A stretch of 64,000 nt of DNA from Burkholderiales bacterium (GTDB lineage: Bacteria > Pseudomonadota > Gammaproteobacteria > Burkholderiales > Burkholderiaceae_C). The stretch spans positions 434,001-498,000 of the forward strand of contig JAFKGD010000001.1 in the NCBI GenBank assembly GCA_017307855.1. Reading direction: 5' to 3'. This document shows positions 48,018-57,890 of this stretch, in pieces; the first letter of the stretch is position 1; every line of letters begins with the position of its first letter. A model generated the notes under the pieces. The model was not told where the DNA came from, searched no databases, and was given only the letters and a program-made list of their open reading frames with translations. Made by a program: the position numbers and the translations under genes.

Positions 48018-49166
48018 ATGACCTCTGCGCTCGATCGCCGCTCCTGGCTGGCCGGCACGGCAGTCCTGCTGGGCTCTTGGGCCCTGCCCTCGCTGGCCAG
48101 TGTGCGGCCGGGCGCCCGTTTCGCGGCTGCGTGGGAAGACGCCAGCGGCTATCGCCTGGGCGTGCTGTCGGCGCAACCCGGTCGGCTGGGCGTGCAAGCC
48201 TCCTTGGAGGTGCCCACGCGGGCACACGGCCTGCTGGCCGAAGCCGGTGGCACCATGCTGTCCGTGGCGCGCCGTCCCGGCGACTGGCTGCTGCGCTGGG
48301 GCCGCGACGGCCAACCCGTGGCCTGGCACTGGATCGAACCCGACCGCGCCTTCAATGGCCACGTCATCGCGAGTGCCGACGGACACCATCTCTACACCAC
48401 AGAATCCGACCTGGAAACCGGCCACGGCCTGATCGGCGTGCGCGACGCGGCTTCGCTGGAGAAACTGGCCGAATGGCCCACGCAAGGCATGGATCCGCAC
48501 GAGCTGCTGCTGGACACCGACGGCAGCCTGCTGGTCGCCAATGGCGGCATTCCGGCACTGCCCGAGACGGGGCGGCTCAAGATCCACCTCGACCGCATGG
48601 ACGCTTCGGTGGTGCGCCTTCGCACAGCAGGCACCGGCGCAGAGGCGCGCACGGGTGAACTCGTGGGCCAATGGCGTCTGCCCGATCGCCGTCTGTCGCT
48701 GCGCCACATGGCCTGGGGGCACGATGGGCAGGGCCGGGCGCTCTTGGGCATTGCGCTGCAGGCCGAACACGCCGATGCGCAGGCCCGCATCGCCGCACCG
48801 GTGCTGGCCGTGTTCGATGGCCAGGAACTGCGCACGGTGGACGCGCCGCACACGCTGGCCGGCTATGGCGGAGACATCGCCTTCGCCAGCGGCTGCTTTG
48901 CCGTCAGTTGCCCACGCGCGAACCGTGTGTCCCTGTTCGACGCCCGTGCCGGCGGCAGCACGCGCTGGGCGGCCGACGTCGCCCTCCCCGAAGCCTGCGC
49001 GTTGCTGGTCGATCAGGACGGAACGGCCGGCGCTTCGCTCTGGGCCGGCGGGCGCGAGGAGTCTGTGGCCGTCGGCGGCGTGGACGAGCGCACCGTGGCG
49101 ACACTCCCCCGGATCGGAAGCGCCCCCTTGAGGCTGGACAACCATTGGGTGGTGCTGCCCGCCTGA
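48018..49166 (+). CDS. DUF1513 exported protein
   Basis: A 382-residue protein with a Tat-like signal (two Arg followed by SWLAGTAVLLGSWALPSLA) and a beta-propeller-like mature part of DUF1513. These proteins regularly close imelysin operons; the function is unknown. The ATG at 48018 begins 4 bases after the second imelysin stop. The signal suggests folding in the cytoplasm before export, perhaps with a bound cofactor or metal. Confidence 0.88.
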   Translation: MTSALDRRSWLAGTAVLLGSWALPSLASVRPGARFAAAWEDASGYRLGVLSAQPGRLGVQASLEVPTRAHGLLAEAGGTMLSVARRPGDWLLRWGRDGQPVAWHWIEPDRAFNGHVIASADGHHLYTTESDLETGHGLIGVRDAASLEKLAEWPTQGMDPHELLLDTDGSLLVANGGIPALPETGRLKIHLDRMDASVVRLRTAGTGAEARTGELVGQWRLPDRRLSLRHMAWGHDGQGRALLGIALQAEHADAQARIAAPVLAVFDGQELRTVDAPHTLAGYGGDIAFASGCFAVSCPRANRVSLFDARAGGSTRWAADVALPEACALLVDQDGTAGASLWAGGREESVAVGGVDERTVATLPRIGSAPLRLDNHWVVLPA

Positions 49167-49281
49167 CGCGGCGGCCAGGCGCTCTGCCGGAGCGCCCCCG
49201 ACAGAGCGGGCATCCGCAATGAGCGCCGCGTTGATGCCGTTTGATTGCATCGGCGCCAGATCATGTAAATCTCGCGTAAAC

Positions 49282-49300
49282 GATATTAATTCTTATTCGC
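49282..49300 (+). promoter_or_regulatory. Fur box before the PepSY operon
   Basis: GATATTAATTCTTATTCGC matches 12 of 19 positions of the Fur consensus, in an AT-rich pocket inside the 208-base gap before the PepSY gene. It lies about 75 bases before the start codon. Confidence 0.65.
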
Positions 49301-49374
49301 GTCCTATACAATCCAGAGCTCTCGTCCCGCCCGCAGCATCACGCGCGCGGGCTTTTCATCCGGCTTTTTTCAGC

Positions 49375-50007
49375 ATGCAGGCAGGCAACGACAGCGGGCG
49401 CAGGGCCTATTGGCTCAAGACGCTCCACACATGGCACTGGATCAGTTCGGCCTTGTGCCTGCTCGGCATGCTGCTGTTCTCGATCACCGGCATCACGCTC
49501 AACCATGCCGGCTCCATCGAGGCCAAGCCGCAGGTCACCACCCACGCCGGCCAGTTGCCCGATGCGCTTCAGCAGTCGATGCGCGAGCAGGCCGGTCGCG
49601 GCGACAAGGCGGCAGCGCTGCCCGCACCCGTGCAGGCCTGGGTGCGCGGGCAATGGCAGGTGGTCACGGGCGACCGGCCTGCCGAATGGTCGGAAGAAGA
49701 GGCCTATCTCTCCCTGCCGCGCCCCGGCGGCGACGCGTGGCTGCGCATCAGCCTGGAGGACGGGCAGGTCGAGTACGAGTCGACCGACCGCGGCTGGGTT
49801 TCGTACTTCAACGATCTGCACAAGGGCCGCCACACCGGTGTCGCGTGGAGCTGGTTCATCGACATCTTCGCCGTGGCCGCCCTGCTGTTCTCCATCACCG
49901 GCCTGTTCATCCTGCAGATGCACGCTGCCAAGCGCCCGCTCACCTGGCCCATGGTGGGCATGGGCGTGGTGATCCCGCTGCTGCTGGCCATGCTGTTCAT
50001 CCACTGA
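49375..50007 (+). CDS. PepSY-associated membrane protein
   Basis: A 210-residue inner-membrane protein with one N-terminal helix (LHTWHWISSALCLLGMLLF), a periplasmic PepSY domain and two or more C-terminal helices. Histidines flank the first helix (LHTWHW, LNH) and the later helices (DLHKGRHTG), a layout suited to haem ligation. It is read as an electron-transfer membrane component. The start at 49375 is used because the upstream frame is polar and includes the Fur box. It is the first gene of a five-gene run. Confidence 0.85.
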   Translation: MQAGNDSGRRAYWLKTLHTWHWISSALCLLGMLLFSITGITLNHAGSIEAKPQVTTHAGQLPDALQQSMREQAGRGDKAAALPAPVQAWVRGQWQVVTGDRPAEWSEEEAYLSLPRPGGDAWLRISLEDGQVEYESTDRGWVSYFNDLHKGRHTGVAWSWFIDIFAVAALLFSITGLFILQMHAAKRPLTWPMVGMGVVIPLLLAMLFIH

Positions 50008-50056
50008 TCACCGTCGCCGGCGCCACATCCGAAATCCAACAGAAGGAAGAGCTCGC

Positions 50057-50575
50057 ATGAACATCCGCTACTGCGCCGCACTGGGCGCCCTCCTCGGTGC
50101 ACCGGCCTTTGCCGCCGGCCTGGGCGTCAACGTCGAGATTCCACGCCTGAACGTCGCCGAGTACCACCGGCCTTACGTGGCCGTGTGGATCGAGCGTGCC
50201 GACAACACGGTGCCGGCCACGCTGGCCGTCTGGTATGACGTCAAGATGCGCGGCGCCGAAGGCGAAGGCACGAAGTGGCTCAAGGACATGCGCCAGTGGT
50301 GGCGCCGCACCGGCCGCGAACTGCAGATGCCGGTGGATGGCGTCAGCGGCGCGACCAAGCCTGCGGGCAAGCACCAGATCAGCTTCACCGAAGGCTCGAA
50401 CCCGCTGCCCAGGCTGCCGGCCGGCAGCTACAGGCTCGTGGTGGAAGCCTCGCGCGAGGTGGGTGGCCGCGAGGTCGTGACCATCCCGTTCCAGTGGCCG
50501 CCGGCCAAGGCCGAGCAGTTGCAGGGCCAGGGCAGCAGCGAACTGGGCGCGATCGCGCTCGATCTCAAGCCCTGA
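50057..50575 (+). CDS. DUF2271 exported protein with an ApbE-type flavinylation motif
   Basis: A 172-residue protein with a Sec signal peptide (AALGALLGAPAFA) and a DUF2271 domain. At residues 94-100 lies D-G-V-S-G-A-T, matching the D-x-x-S/T-G-A-T motif whose Thr receives FMN in NqrC- and RnfG-type proteins; T100 is the predicted attachment site. The ApbE gene two genes downstream is the obvious partner. It is therefore predicted to be a periplasmic flavoprotein with covalently bound FMN. Confidence 0.9.
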   Translation: MNIRYCAALGALLGAPAFAAGLGVNVEIPRLNVAEYHRPYVAVWIERADNTVPATLAVWYDVKMRGAEGEGTKWLKDMRQWWRRTGRELQMPVDGVSGATKPAGKHQISFTEGSNPLPRLPAGSYRLVVEASREVGGREVVTIPFQWPPAKAEQLQGQGSSELGAIALDLKP

Positions 50576-50612
50576 CCGCCGCACGCCCCCCATCGATCAA
50601 GAGGAGAAAACC

Positions 50613-51428
50613 ATGAACATCCTGCGCAAGCATCTCACGCACATCTCGTTCGGCCTGCTCGCCCTGGCCGGCGTGTCCGGCACGGCACAAGCCCACAACG
50701 TGTGGCTGCTGCCGTCGAGCACCGTGCTGTCCAAGGCCGAATGGATCACGGTGGATGCCGCCGTCTCCAACGATCTGTTCTTCTTCAACCACGTGCCGCT
50801 GCGCCTGGACGGCCTGACCGTCACGGCGCCCGACGGCAGCACGCTGGCGCCGCAGAACCTGCACACCGGCAAGCTGCGCAGCGTGTTCGACCTGCAACTC
50901 ACGCAGCAGGGCACCTACCGCCTGGCCGTGATCAACGCGGGCCTGTTCGCCAGCTACAAGGACAAGGCCGGCCAGCCCAAGCGCTGGCGCGGCAACGCCG
51001 AATCGTTCGCCCGGGAGGTGCCGTCCGACGCCACCGACCTGCGCGTGACGGAGTCCGCCGGCCGAGTCGAAACCTTCGTCACCGTGGGCAAGCCCACGCC
51101 GCTGCGCCTGACCGGCAAGGGCCTCGAACTCGTCCCGGTGACGCCGGTGGCCGACCTGGCCAGGGGCGACAAGGCGACTTTCGCCTTCCACGTCGACGGC
51201 AAGCCGGCCGAAGGCCTGGAAGTCAAGCTGGTGCTGGGCGGCACGCGCTACCGCGATGCCGTCGGCGCCATCGACGCCAGGACCGACGCCAAGGGCGAGT
51301 TCACCGTCACCTGGCCACAGGCCGGCGTGTACTGGATCGACGCCGACGCCAAGGACGAGAAGACCTCGCTGCCGCAGGCCAAGGAACGCCGCCTGTCGTA
51401 CGTGGGCACGGTCGAAGTCCTGCCCTGA
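50613..51428 (+). CDS. DUF4198 exported protein
   Basis: A 271-residue protein with a signal peptide ending at A27 in GTAQA; the mature protein would begin with His28 (HNVWLLPSST). DUF4198 proteins are beta-rich, and an exposed N-terminal His could act as a metal ligand. The C-terminal part contains two immunoglobulin-like strands. It starts 37 bases after the DUF2271 gene. A periplasmic metal-binding or metal-delivery role is likely but not shown. Confidence 0.88.
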   Translation: MNILRKHLTHISFGLLALAGVSGTAQAHNVWLLPSSTVLSKAEWITVDAAVSNDLFFFNHVPLRLDGLTVTAPDGSTLAPQNLHTGKLRSVFDLQLTQQGTYRLAVINAGLFASYKDKAGQPKRWRGNAESFAREVPSDATDLRVTESAGRVETFVTVGKPTPLRLTGKGLELVPVTPVADLARGDKATFAFHVDGKPAEGLEVKLVLGGTRYRDAVGAIDARTDAKGEFTVTWPQAGVYWIDADAKDEKTSLPQAKERRLSYVGTVEVLP

Positions 51429-51450
51429 TCCGGACTCGCGCCGTCCCCGC

Positions 51451-52476
51451 ATGCAGCCGGCCTTCGGCACCTGGAACATCCGCGGCTACGCCAACGTGGC
51501 ACAGCCGCGCCGGGCCGATCCGGGCACGCTGCATCAGGTGGGCGGACGCACCATGGGGACCACCTGGTCGGTGCGCTTCGGCAATCCGCAGCTGATCCCG
51601 CTGCAATCGGTGAGCGACGCGGCCGAGGCGGCGCTGGCCAGCGTCGTGACCCAGATGAGTCATTGGGAGCCCGACTCCGACCTCGGCCGCTTCAATCGTG
51701 CCGACGCCGGCCACTGGCAACCGCTGCCGCCCGAATTCCAGCGCGTGATGCGCTGCGCGATCGCCCATGCCGAGGCATCGGGCGGTGCGTTCGACCCGAC
51801 CATGGGCGCGCTGGTCGATGCGTGGGGCTTCGGCCCGCGCGACGACGGCGCCGCGCCTTCGGGCCGAGACACGCCTCCCACCGCCGCAGAAATCGATGCC
51901 GCGCGTGCGCGCTGCGGCTGGCGCCGGCTGGCGTTCGACGATCAAGGCCGGCTGCGCCAGCCCGGCGGCCTGCGGCTCGACCTGTCGGGCATCGCCAAGG
52001 GCTTCTCCGTCGATCGCGTGGCCGATGCGCTGGGCGCGCTCGGCATCACCGACTGCCTGGTCGAAGTGGGCGGCGAGTTGCTGGCGCGCGGCCAGCGGCC
52101 CGATGGCCTGCCCTGGCGGGTGGCCGTGGACACGGGAGTCGGCCAGTCGCAAGTCGCCTTGCCGCTGCGGGGGCTGGCCATTGCCACCTCGGGCGACGCC
52201 TGGCACGCCTTCGACCATGAGGGGCGGCGCTACTCGCACACGCTGGATCCGCGTTCAGGTGAGCCGGTGCACCACCGCCTGGCCAGTGTCACCGTGCTGC
52301 ATGCCGAATGCATGCAGGCCGACGCGCTGGCCACCACGCTCACGGTGCTGGGCCCCGACGACGGCCTGGCTTTCGCTCGCGAGCGCGATCTGCCCGCGCT
52401 GTTCGTGGAACGCGGCGCGCCGGGCACGCTCGCCACGCCGCGCATGACGCCGGCATTCGAACGTCTGCTTCCATGA
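51451..52476 (+). CDS. apbE: FAD:protein FMN transferase (ApbE)
   Basis: A 341-residue enzyme that attaches FMN from FAD to a Thr in D-x-x-S/T-G-A-T motifs. Signatures include GRTMGTTWSVRF, the FDPTMGALVDAWGFGP segment, DLSGIAKGFSVDRVA, VEVGGELLARG and SHTLDPRSGEPV. No signal peptide or lipobox is visible, unlike the usual lipoprotein ApbE, so its location is unclear. The target is probably the DUF2271 protein of the same operon. It overlaps the next gene by four bases. Confidence 0.93.
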   Translation: MQPAFGTWNIRGYANVAQPRRADPGTLHQVGGRTMGTTWSVRFGNPQLIPLQSVSDAAEAALASVVTQMSHWEPDSDLGRFNRADAGHWQPLPPEFQRVMRCAIAHAEASGGAFDPTMGALVDAWGFGPRDDGAAPSGRDTPPTAAEIDAARARCGWRRLAFDDQGRLRQPGGLRLDLSGIAKGFSVDRVADALGALGITDCLVEVGGELLARGQRPDGLPWRVAVDTGVGQSQVALPLRGLAIATSGDAWHAFDHEGRRYSHTLDPRSGEPVHHRLASVTVLHAECMQADALATTLTVLGPDDGLAFARERDLPALFVERGAPGTLATPRMTPAFERLLP

Positions 52477-53873
52477 TCGCTGCCCTCTCCACCGCGCGCC
52501 TGGCCGGCGCCGCGGCCGTCGTGTTCGCCTATCTGATGCTGTGTGCCTGGGTGCTGCGCGGCGTGCTCAACGAGCGCCGCGCCGCGCGCGACAAGGCCGC
52601 GCAGCTGGCACCGGCCGACGGTCGCGACGCCACGCTGGTGCTATACGCCAGCCAGACCGGCACCGCCGAAGCGCTGGCGTGGCACACCGGCCGCCTGCTG
52701 CATGCGGCGGGCGAACCGGTGAACGTGCTGTCGCTCGCCGACGCGACGGCCGCCCGGCTGGCCACGGCCACGCGGGCGCTCTTCGTCGTCAGCACCTATG
52801 GCGAGGGCGACCCGCCCGACGCCGGCGCCGCCTTCGCGCGCCGCGTGATGGACGCGGCGCCCGATCTCTCCGGCCTTCAATACGCCGTGCTGGCGCTGGG
52901 CGACGCCACTTACACCAACTACTGCGGCTTCGGCCGTCGCCTCGAGACCTGGCTCTCCGGTTGTGGGGCTCAGGCGCAGTTCGACCGCATCGACGTGGAC
53001 CGGACCGACAGCGAGGCCATCGCGCGCTGGCAGCATCATCTGGGCCACATCGCCACCCTGGGCGACGTGCCCGCCTGGGACAGCGCGCCCTACGAAGACT
53101 GGACGCTGGCCGTGCGCGAGCACCTCAACCCCGGCAGCGCGGGCGCGCCGGTGTTCCACATCGAGCTGGAGCCGCCGGCCGGCAGCACGCCCATCTGGCA
53201 CTCGGGCGACCTGATCCAGCTGCGCGCGCCGGGCGACCCCGACCATGCGCGCGAGTACTCCATCGGCTCCATCGCCGCCGACGGTCGCGTGCACCTGCTG
53301 GTGCGCCAGCAGACACGCGCCGACGGCACGCCGGGCGTGGCCTCGGGATGGCTCACGGGGCTGAGCGGCCCGCATCCGGCGCCGCGCCTCGACGTCGGCG
53401 GCGTGGTAAGCCTGCGGCTGCGCGCGCACCGCAACTTCCGGCTGGGCGACAACGCAGTGCGCCCGCTGATCCTGATCGGCAATGGCACGGGCCTGGCCGG
53501 CCTGCGCGGCCACCTGCGCGCACGGGCCGCCGCTGGCGTCACCTCGCGCAACTGGCTGATCTTCGGCGAGCGCCAGGCGGCGCACGACTGGCACTATCAG
53601 ACCGAGATGCGGCAGTGGCAGACGGACGGCCTGCTGACACGGCTGGACCTCGCCTTCTCCCGCGACCAGGACGAGCGCACCTATGTCCAGCATCGCCTGG
53701 CCGCTGCCGCCGACGAAATACGCGCCTGGGTGGCCGACGGCGCGGCGCTCTACGTGTGTGGCAGCCTGCAGGGCATGGCGCAGGCCGTGGACGACACGCT
53801 GGCGCGAGTGCTGGGCCGCGAAGCGCTCGACGAACTGGCGGGCGCGGGCCGCTACCGGCGGGACGTCTACTGA
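52473..53873 (+). CDS. Membrane-anchored diflavin reductase, CysJ-like
   Basis: A 466-residue protein with an N-terminal membrane helix (LAGAAAVVFAYLMLCAWVL), a flavodoxin domain (SQTGTAEALAWHTG, STYGEGDPPD, LGDATYTNYCGFG) and an NADPH/FAD reductase module (REYSIGSIAADG, LIGNGTGLAGLRGH, YVCGSLQGMAQAVD) ending in RYRRDVY, as in sulfite reductase flavoproteins. It should pass electrons from NADPH through FAD and FMN. The membrane anchor and operon suggest delivery to the PepSY protein and thence to iron. The ATG overlaps the apbE stop. Confidence 0.92.
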   Translation: MIAALSTARLAGAAAVVFAYLMLCAWVLRGVLNERRAARDKAAQLAPADGRDATLVLYASQTGTAEALAWHTGRLLHAAGEPVNVLSLADATAARLATATRALFVVSTYGEGDPPDAGAAFARRVMDAAPDLSGLQYAVLALGDATYTNYCGFGRRLETWLSGCGAQAQFDRIDVDRTDSEAIARWQHHLGHIATLGDVPAWDSAPYEDWTLAVREHLNPGSAGAPVFHIELEPPAGSTPIWHSGDLIQLRAPGDPDHAREYSIGSIAADGRVHLLVRQQTRADGTPGVASGWLTGLSGPHPAPRLDVGGVVSLRLRAHRNFRLGDNAVRPLILIGNGTGLAGLRGHLRARAAAGVTSRNWLIFGERQAAHDWHYQTEMRQWQTDGLLTRLDLAFSRDQDERTYVQHRLAAAADEIRAWVADGAALYVCGSLQGMAQAVDDTLARVLGREALDELAGAGRYRRDVY

Positions 53874-54051
53874 GACACGTTCTGTCAACGCCGCACCCCG
53901 CGCCAGCGTTGCACAGCGCAGGGCGCTGGCCCCGGCGCCTTTACAGTCCAGACATGCATCGGCAACTGCGTCCACATACGGCACGCCGGCCTACCGCATA
54001 CGATGGCGCACCTCTTCTGCCCGCCTCCCAACAGACCTCTCCCGGCCACCC

Positions 54052-55914
54052 ATGACCGAGCGATCCACGAAGCCGCCGACACCCTCCTCCATCATCCGCC
54101 GGCGCCTCACGCGCGCCGGCCTGGCCATCGTCGCGCTCGGTGTGCTGGGCGCGGGCAGCTGGTACGCCTGGAAAATCTGGGGTGCCGCGCCTGCGGGCGA
54201 CCAGTACATCTTTGCGTCCATCCAGCGCGGCGACATCGAAGACCTGGTGAGCGCAACCGGCTCGCTGCAACCGCGTGATTACGTAGATGTGGGCGCGCAG
54301 GTCTCGGGCCAGTTGCGTCGCATCCTGGTCGAGGTGGGCTCCGAAGTGCACGAAGGCGACCTGCTCGCCGAGATCGATGCCGAGGCGCTGGCCGCGCGCG
54401 TGGACGCCAGCCGTGCCCAGCTGCGGGCCCGCCAGGCCGATCTGGTGCAGCAGGAGGTCAACCTGGCCAAGGCGCAACGCGACGCACAGCGACAGCGCAA
54501 CCTGATGACCGAGGAAGCCACCACCCTCGAAGCCGTGCAGAACGCCGAGACCACGCTGGCCGCGGCGCGGGCCACGATCAGCTCCACGCGCGCGGGCATC
54601 GAGCAGATCCAGGCCTCCATGCGCGTGGACGAGACCAACCTCAACTACACCAAGATCTATGCGCCGATGAGCGGCACGGTGGCCAGCATCACGGCCAAGC
54701 AGGGCCAGACGCTCAACACCAACCAGTCGGCGCCCACCATCCTGCGCATCGCCGACCTATCGGCCATGACGGTACAGACTCAGGTGTCCGAGGCCGACGT
54801 GAGCCGCCTGCGCACGGGCATGCCGGCTTACTTCACCACGCTGGGCAGCCAGGGCCGCCGCTGGTGGGGGCAGCTCAAGAAAATCGAGCCCACCCCCACC
54901 GTCACCAACAATGTGGTGCTCTACAACGCACTGTTCGAGGTGCCCAACCCCAACCGCGCGCTCATGACGCAGATGACGGCGCAGGTGTTCTTCATCGTCT
55001 CCGAGGCACGTGACGTTCTGGTGGCGCCCATGTCGGCGCTGACCATCGCCCGGCCCGGCCCGCAGGGCGGCCCCGGCGGCGCAGGCCAGCGCGACCGCGG
55101 TGCGCCCGGCAACGCGCCGACCGCTTCGGCACCGGAGGCCACTGCGTCCGCCGCCCCAGCGGGCGGTGCACGCGGCGCGGCGCCCTCTTCCGCAGCGGCA
55201 CGCCCCGCGGCCGGCGAAGCCCCGCGCGAGCGGCGTGACGCGGCCAACAGCGGCGAGCGTCGCGTCGAAGGCACGGGTCCGCGTCCCTCGGCCTCCGCCG
55301 AAGGCGCGTCGCGCGGCGATGCGGCTGGCGAGCGCCCGCGCTTCGACCGCGAGGCGTGGGGCCGCATGTCGGATGAAGAGCGCCAGCGCATGCGCGCCGA
55401 GATGCAGGCGCGCCGGGCGGCACAGGGCGGCGATGGCGCCAGCGAGCAACGCGGCCCGGGCGCCGACGCGCGAGGCGAGCGTCCGTCCGGCGCGCGTTCT
55501 GCGGATGCGGCACGCGCGGCGAATGACCGGCCGGCCGGCGAGCGTGCGCGCACGCCAGCCACCAGCGGCGGCAGCACCGACCGCCCGCGCAACGCCGGCT
55601 CCCACGCCCAGGGATCGGGCACACCGACGGCAGCGCCCGCGCCGCGTCCGCCACGCAAGGCAACGGTGAAGGTCGAGACGGCCGCCGGCCAGGTGGAAGA
55701 GCGCGAGGTCACCATCGGCGTGAGCAACCGTGTGCACGCGCAGATCCTGTCCGGCCTGGCCGAAGGCGATCGCGTGGTGGCCGGCGTCAAGCTGCCCGAC
55801 ACCGCGCGTCGTGGCCAGGGCCAGGGCGGCAACAGCGGCCCCCAGGGAGGTCCGCAGGGCCCGGGCGGTCTGGGTGGCCTCGGCGGCGGCGCCGCGCCCG
55901 GCGGCCGCCGGTGA
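54052..55914 (+). CDS. macA: MacA-type periplasmic adaptor with a 200-residue low-complexity insert
   Basis: A membrane-fusion adaptor of a MacAB-TolC type system. The N-terminal helix is followed by the lipoyl/barrel domain ([20 protein letters not shown]) and a coiled-coil hairpin. From about residue 332 to 533 lies a stretch of Ala, Arg, Gly, Pro, Glu and Asp without hydrophobic core, followed by a regular barrel segment ([20 protein letters not shown]) and a Gly-rich tail. Normal MacA proteins have about 370-390 residues, so the extra part is unusual. The macB gene overlaps its end. Confidence 0.92.
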   Translation: MTERSTKPPTPSSIIRRRLTRAGLAIVALGVLGAGSWYAWKIWGAAPAGDQYIFASIQRGDIEDLVSATGSLQPRDYVDVGAQVSGQLRRILVEVGSEVHEGDLLAEIDAEALAARVDASRAQLRARQADLVQQEVNLAKAQRDAQRQRNLMTEEATTLEAVQNAETTLAAARATISSTRAGIEQIQASMRVDETNLNYTKIYAPMSGTVASITAKQGQTLNTNQSAPTILRIADLSAMTVQTQVSEADVSRLRTGMPAYFTTLGSQGRRWWGQLKKIEPTPTVTNNVVLYNALFEVPNPNRALMTQMTAQVFFIVSEARDVLVAPMSALTIARPGPQGGPGGAGQRDRGAPGNAPTASAPEATASAAPAGGARGAAPSSAAARPAAGEAPRERRDAANSGERRVEGTGPRPSASAEGASRGDAAGERPRFDREAWGRMSDEERQRMRAEMQARRAAQGGDGASEQRGPGADARGERPSGARSADAARAANDRPAGERARTPATSGGSTDRPRNAGSHAQGSGTPTAAPAPRPPRKATVKVETAAGQVEEREVTIGVSNRVHAQILSGLAEGDRVVAGVKLPDTARRGQGQGGNSGPQGGPQGPGGLGGLGGGAAPGGRR

Positions 55915-57890
55915 GTTCCGCAGCGCACTCCGGTCCGGCCATGGCGACGACGGGCGTCCCGCTCATCGACATCCGCGGCGTCACCAAGACGTACCGCAAC
56001 GGTGACCTGGCCACGCGCGTGCTGCACGGCGTGGACCTGACCATCTATCCCGGCGAGCTGGTGGCGATCATGGGCGCATCGGGATCGGGCAAGTCCACCC
56101 TGATGAACATCCTGGGCTGCCTGGACAAGCCCAGCACGGGCAGCTACCACTTCATGGGCCGCGATGTGGCGCAGCTCGACCGCGACGAGCTGGCCGAGCT
56201 GCGGCGCGATGCCTTCGGCTTCGTTTTCCAGAGCTACAACCTGATCGCCACCAACACGGCGGCCGAGAACGTGGAAGTGCCCGCGGTCTATGCCGGCGTG
56301 CCGCCGGCCGAGCGCCACGTGCGCGCATCCGAACTGCTGGAACGCCTGGGCCTGCACGAGCGCGGCCATCACCGGCCCAACCAGCTGTCGGGCGGACAGC
56401 AACAGCGCGTATCGATCGCGCGCGCCTTGATGAACGGCGGGCGCGTCATCCTGGCCGACGAACCCACGGGCGCCCTCGACAGCAAGAGCGGCGCGGACGT
56501 GATGGCGCTGCTCAAGGAACTCTCGGCACAGGGCCACACCGTCATCCTCATCACGCACGCGGCCGAAGTGGCCGCGCATGCGCACCGCGTCATCGAGATC
56601 AAGGACGGCCACATCGTCGCCGACCCCGGCCCGTCGCAACCCGACGCCGAGTCGGCCGCGCGCGCGCTGGCCTGGACACCGCGCGCCGCGCGCCATTCCA
56701 CGCTCGGCGAGGTGGCCGAGGCCGCCAAGACCGCCTGGCGCGCGCTCAAGGCCAACGTGTTCCGCGCCATCCTCACGCTGCTGGGCATCGTCATCGGCGT
56801 GGCGTCGGTCATCGCCATGCTGGCCATCGGCGACGGCGCCAAGCAGGTGGTGCTCGACCGCATCAGCGCCATGGGCTCCAACCTGCTGCTGGTGCGGCCC
56901 GGCGCGCCCAATCAGCGCGGCTTCGTGACCACGCTGGTGCAGTCCGACGTGGCGGCCATCAACGCCGAGGTGCCCAACGTGCTGGCCGCCATTCCCGAGC
57001 AGACCAGCAGCGTCACGCTGCGCTACGGCGGCATCGACTACGCGAGCAGCGTCACGGGCACGTCGTACCGCTTCCCCATCGCGCGTAAATGGCCGGTGGC
57101 GCGCGGCACGTTCTTCAGCGAGGACGACGACCTCAACTACGCCACGGTGGCCGTGCTGGGCGAAACGGCGGCCAAGGCGCTGTTCCCCAACGGCGAGGAA
57201 CCGATCGGGCAGTACATCCTGGTCAACAGCCTGATCTTCCAGGTGGTGGGCATCCTCAGCCCCAAGGGTGCCTCGCCCACGGGCTCGGACCAGGACGACG
57301 TGGTGATGGTGCCCTACGCGACCAGCCAGTTGCGGCTGTCGGGCCAGCGCTACCTGCGCAACGTGACCATCGCGGTGGACGACGTCGCGCGCATCGACGA
57401 GACGCAAAGCGCGGTGGAGTCGCTGCTGGCCGAGCGCCACGGCGTGATCGACTTCCAGATCCGCAACATGGCCTCGATCATCGACACCGCCACGGAGACG
57501 CAGGACACGATGACCATCCTGCTGGGATCCATCGCCGCGATCTCGCTGCTGGTGGGCGGCATCGGCGTGATGAACATCATGCTGGTGAGCGTGACCGAGC
57601 GCACGCGCGAGATCGGCATCCGCATGGCCACGGGCGCACGCACGCGCAACATCATGCAGCAGTTCCTGATCGAGGCGCTCATGGTCTCGGCCATCGGCGG
57701 CCTGCTGGGCGTGGGCTTCGGGCTGGGCGCGGCGGCCGTCATCGAGGCGTTCGGCACGCCCATCCAGTATTCGGTGATGCCGGTGCTGCTGGCCTTCGGC
57801 TGCGCGTTCGGCACGGGCCTGGTGTTCGGCTTCCTGCCGGCACGCAAGGCAGCGCGCCTCGATCCGGTCGTGGCGCTCGCTTCGGAATGA
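55911..57890 (+). CDS. macB: MacB-type ABC transporter, ATPase and permease
   Basis: A 659-residue fusion of an N-terminal ABC ATPase (Walker [13 protein letters not shown], signature [16 protein letters not shown], Walker [10 protein letters not shown]) and a C-terminal permease with four helices and a large periplasmic domain (about 300-540), as in MacB mechanotransmission transporters. GTG at 55911 overlaps the macA stop; the ATG at 55941 is an alternative start. With MacA and the following outer-membrane factor it forms a complete tripartite exporter. Confidence 0.95.
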   Translation: MSSAAHSGPAMATTGVPLIDIRGVTKTYRNGDLATRVLHGVDLTIYPGELVAIMGASGSGKSTLMNILGCLDKPSTGSYHFMGRDVAQLDRDELAELRRDAFGFVFQSYNLIATNTAAENVEVPAVYAGVPPAERHVRASELLERLGLHERGHHRPNQLSGGQQQRVSIARALMNGGRVILADEPTGALDSKSGADVMALLKELSAQGHTVILITHAAEVAAHAHRVIEIKDGHIVADPGPSQPDAESAARALAWTPRAARHSTLGEVAEAAKTAWRALKANVFRAILTLLGIVIGVASVIAMLAIGDGAKQVVLDRISAMGSNLLLVRPGAPNQRGFVTTLVQSDVAAINAEVPNVLAAIPEQTSSVTLRYGGIDYASSVTGTSYRFPIARKWPVARGTFFSEDDDLNYATVAVLGETAAKALFPNGEEPIGQYILVNSLIFQVVGILSPKGASPTGSDQDDVVMVPYATSQLRLSGQRYLRNVTIAVDDVARIDETQSAVESLLAERHGVIDFQIRNMASIIDTATETQDTMTILLGSIAAISLLVGGIGVMNIMLVSVTERTREIGIRMATGARTRNIMQQFLIEALMVSAIGGLLGVGFGLGAAAVIEAFGTPIQYSVMPVLLAFGCAFGTGLVFGFLPARKAARLDPVVALASE

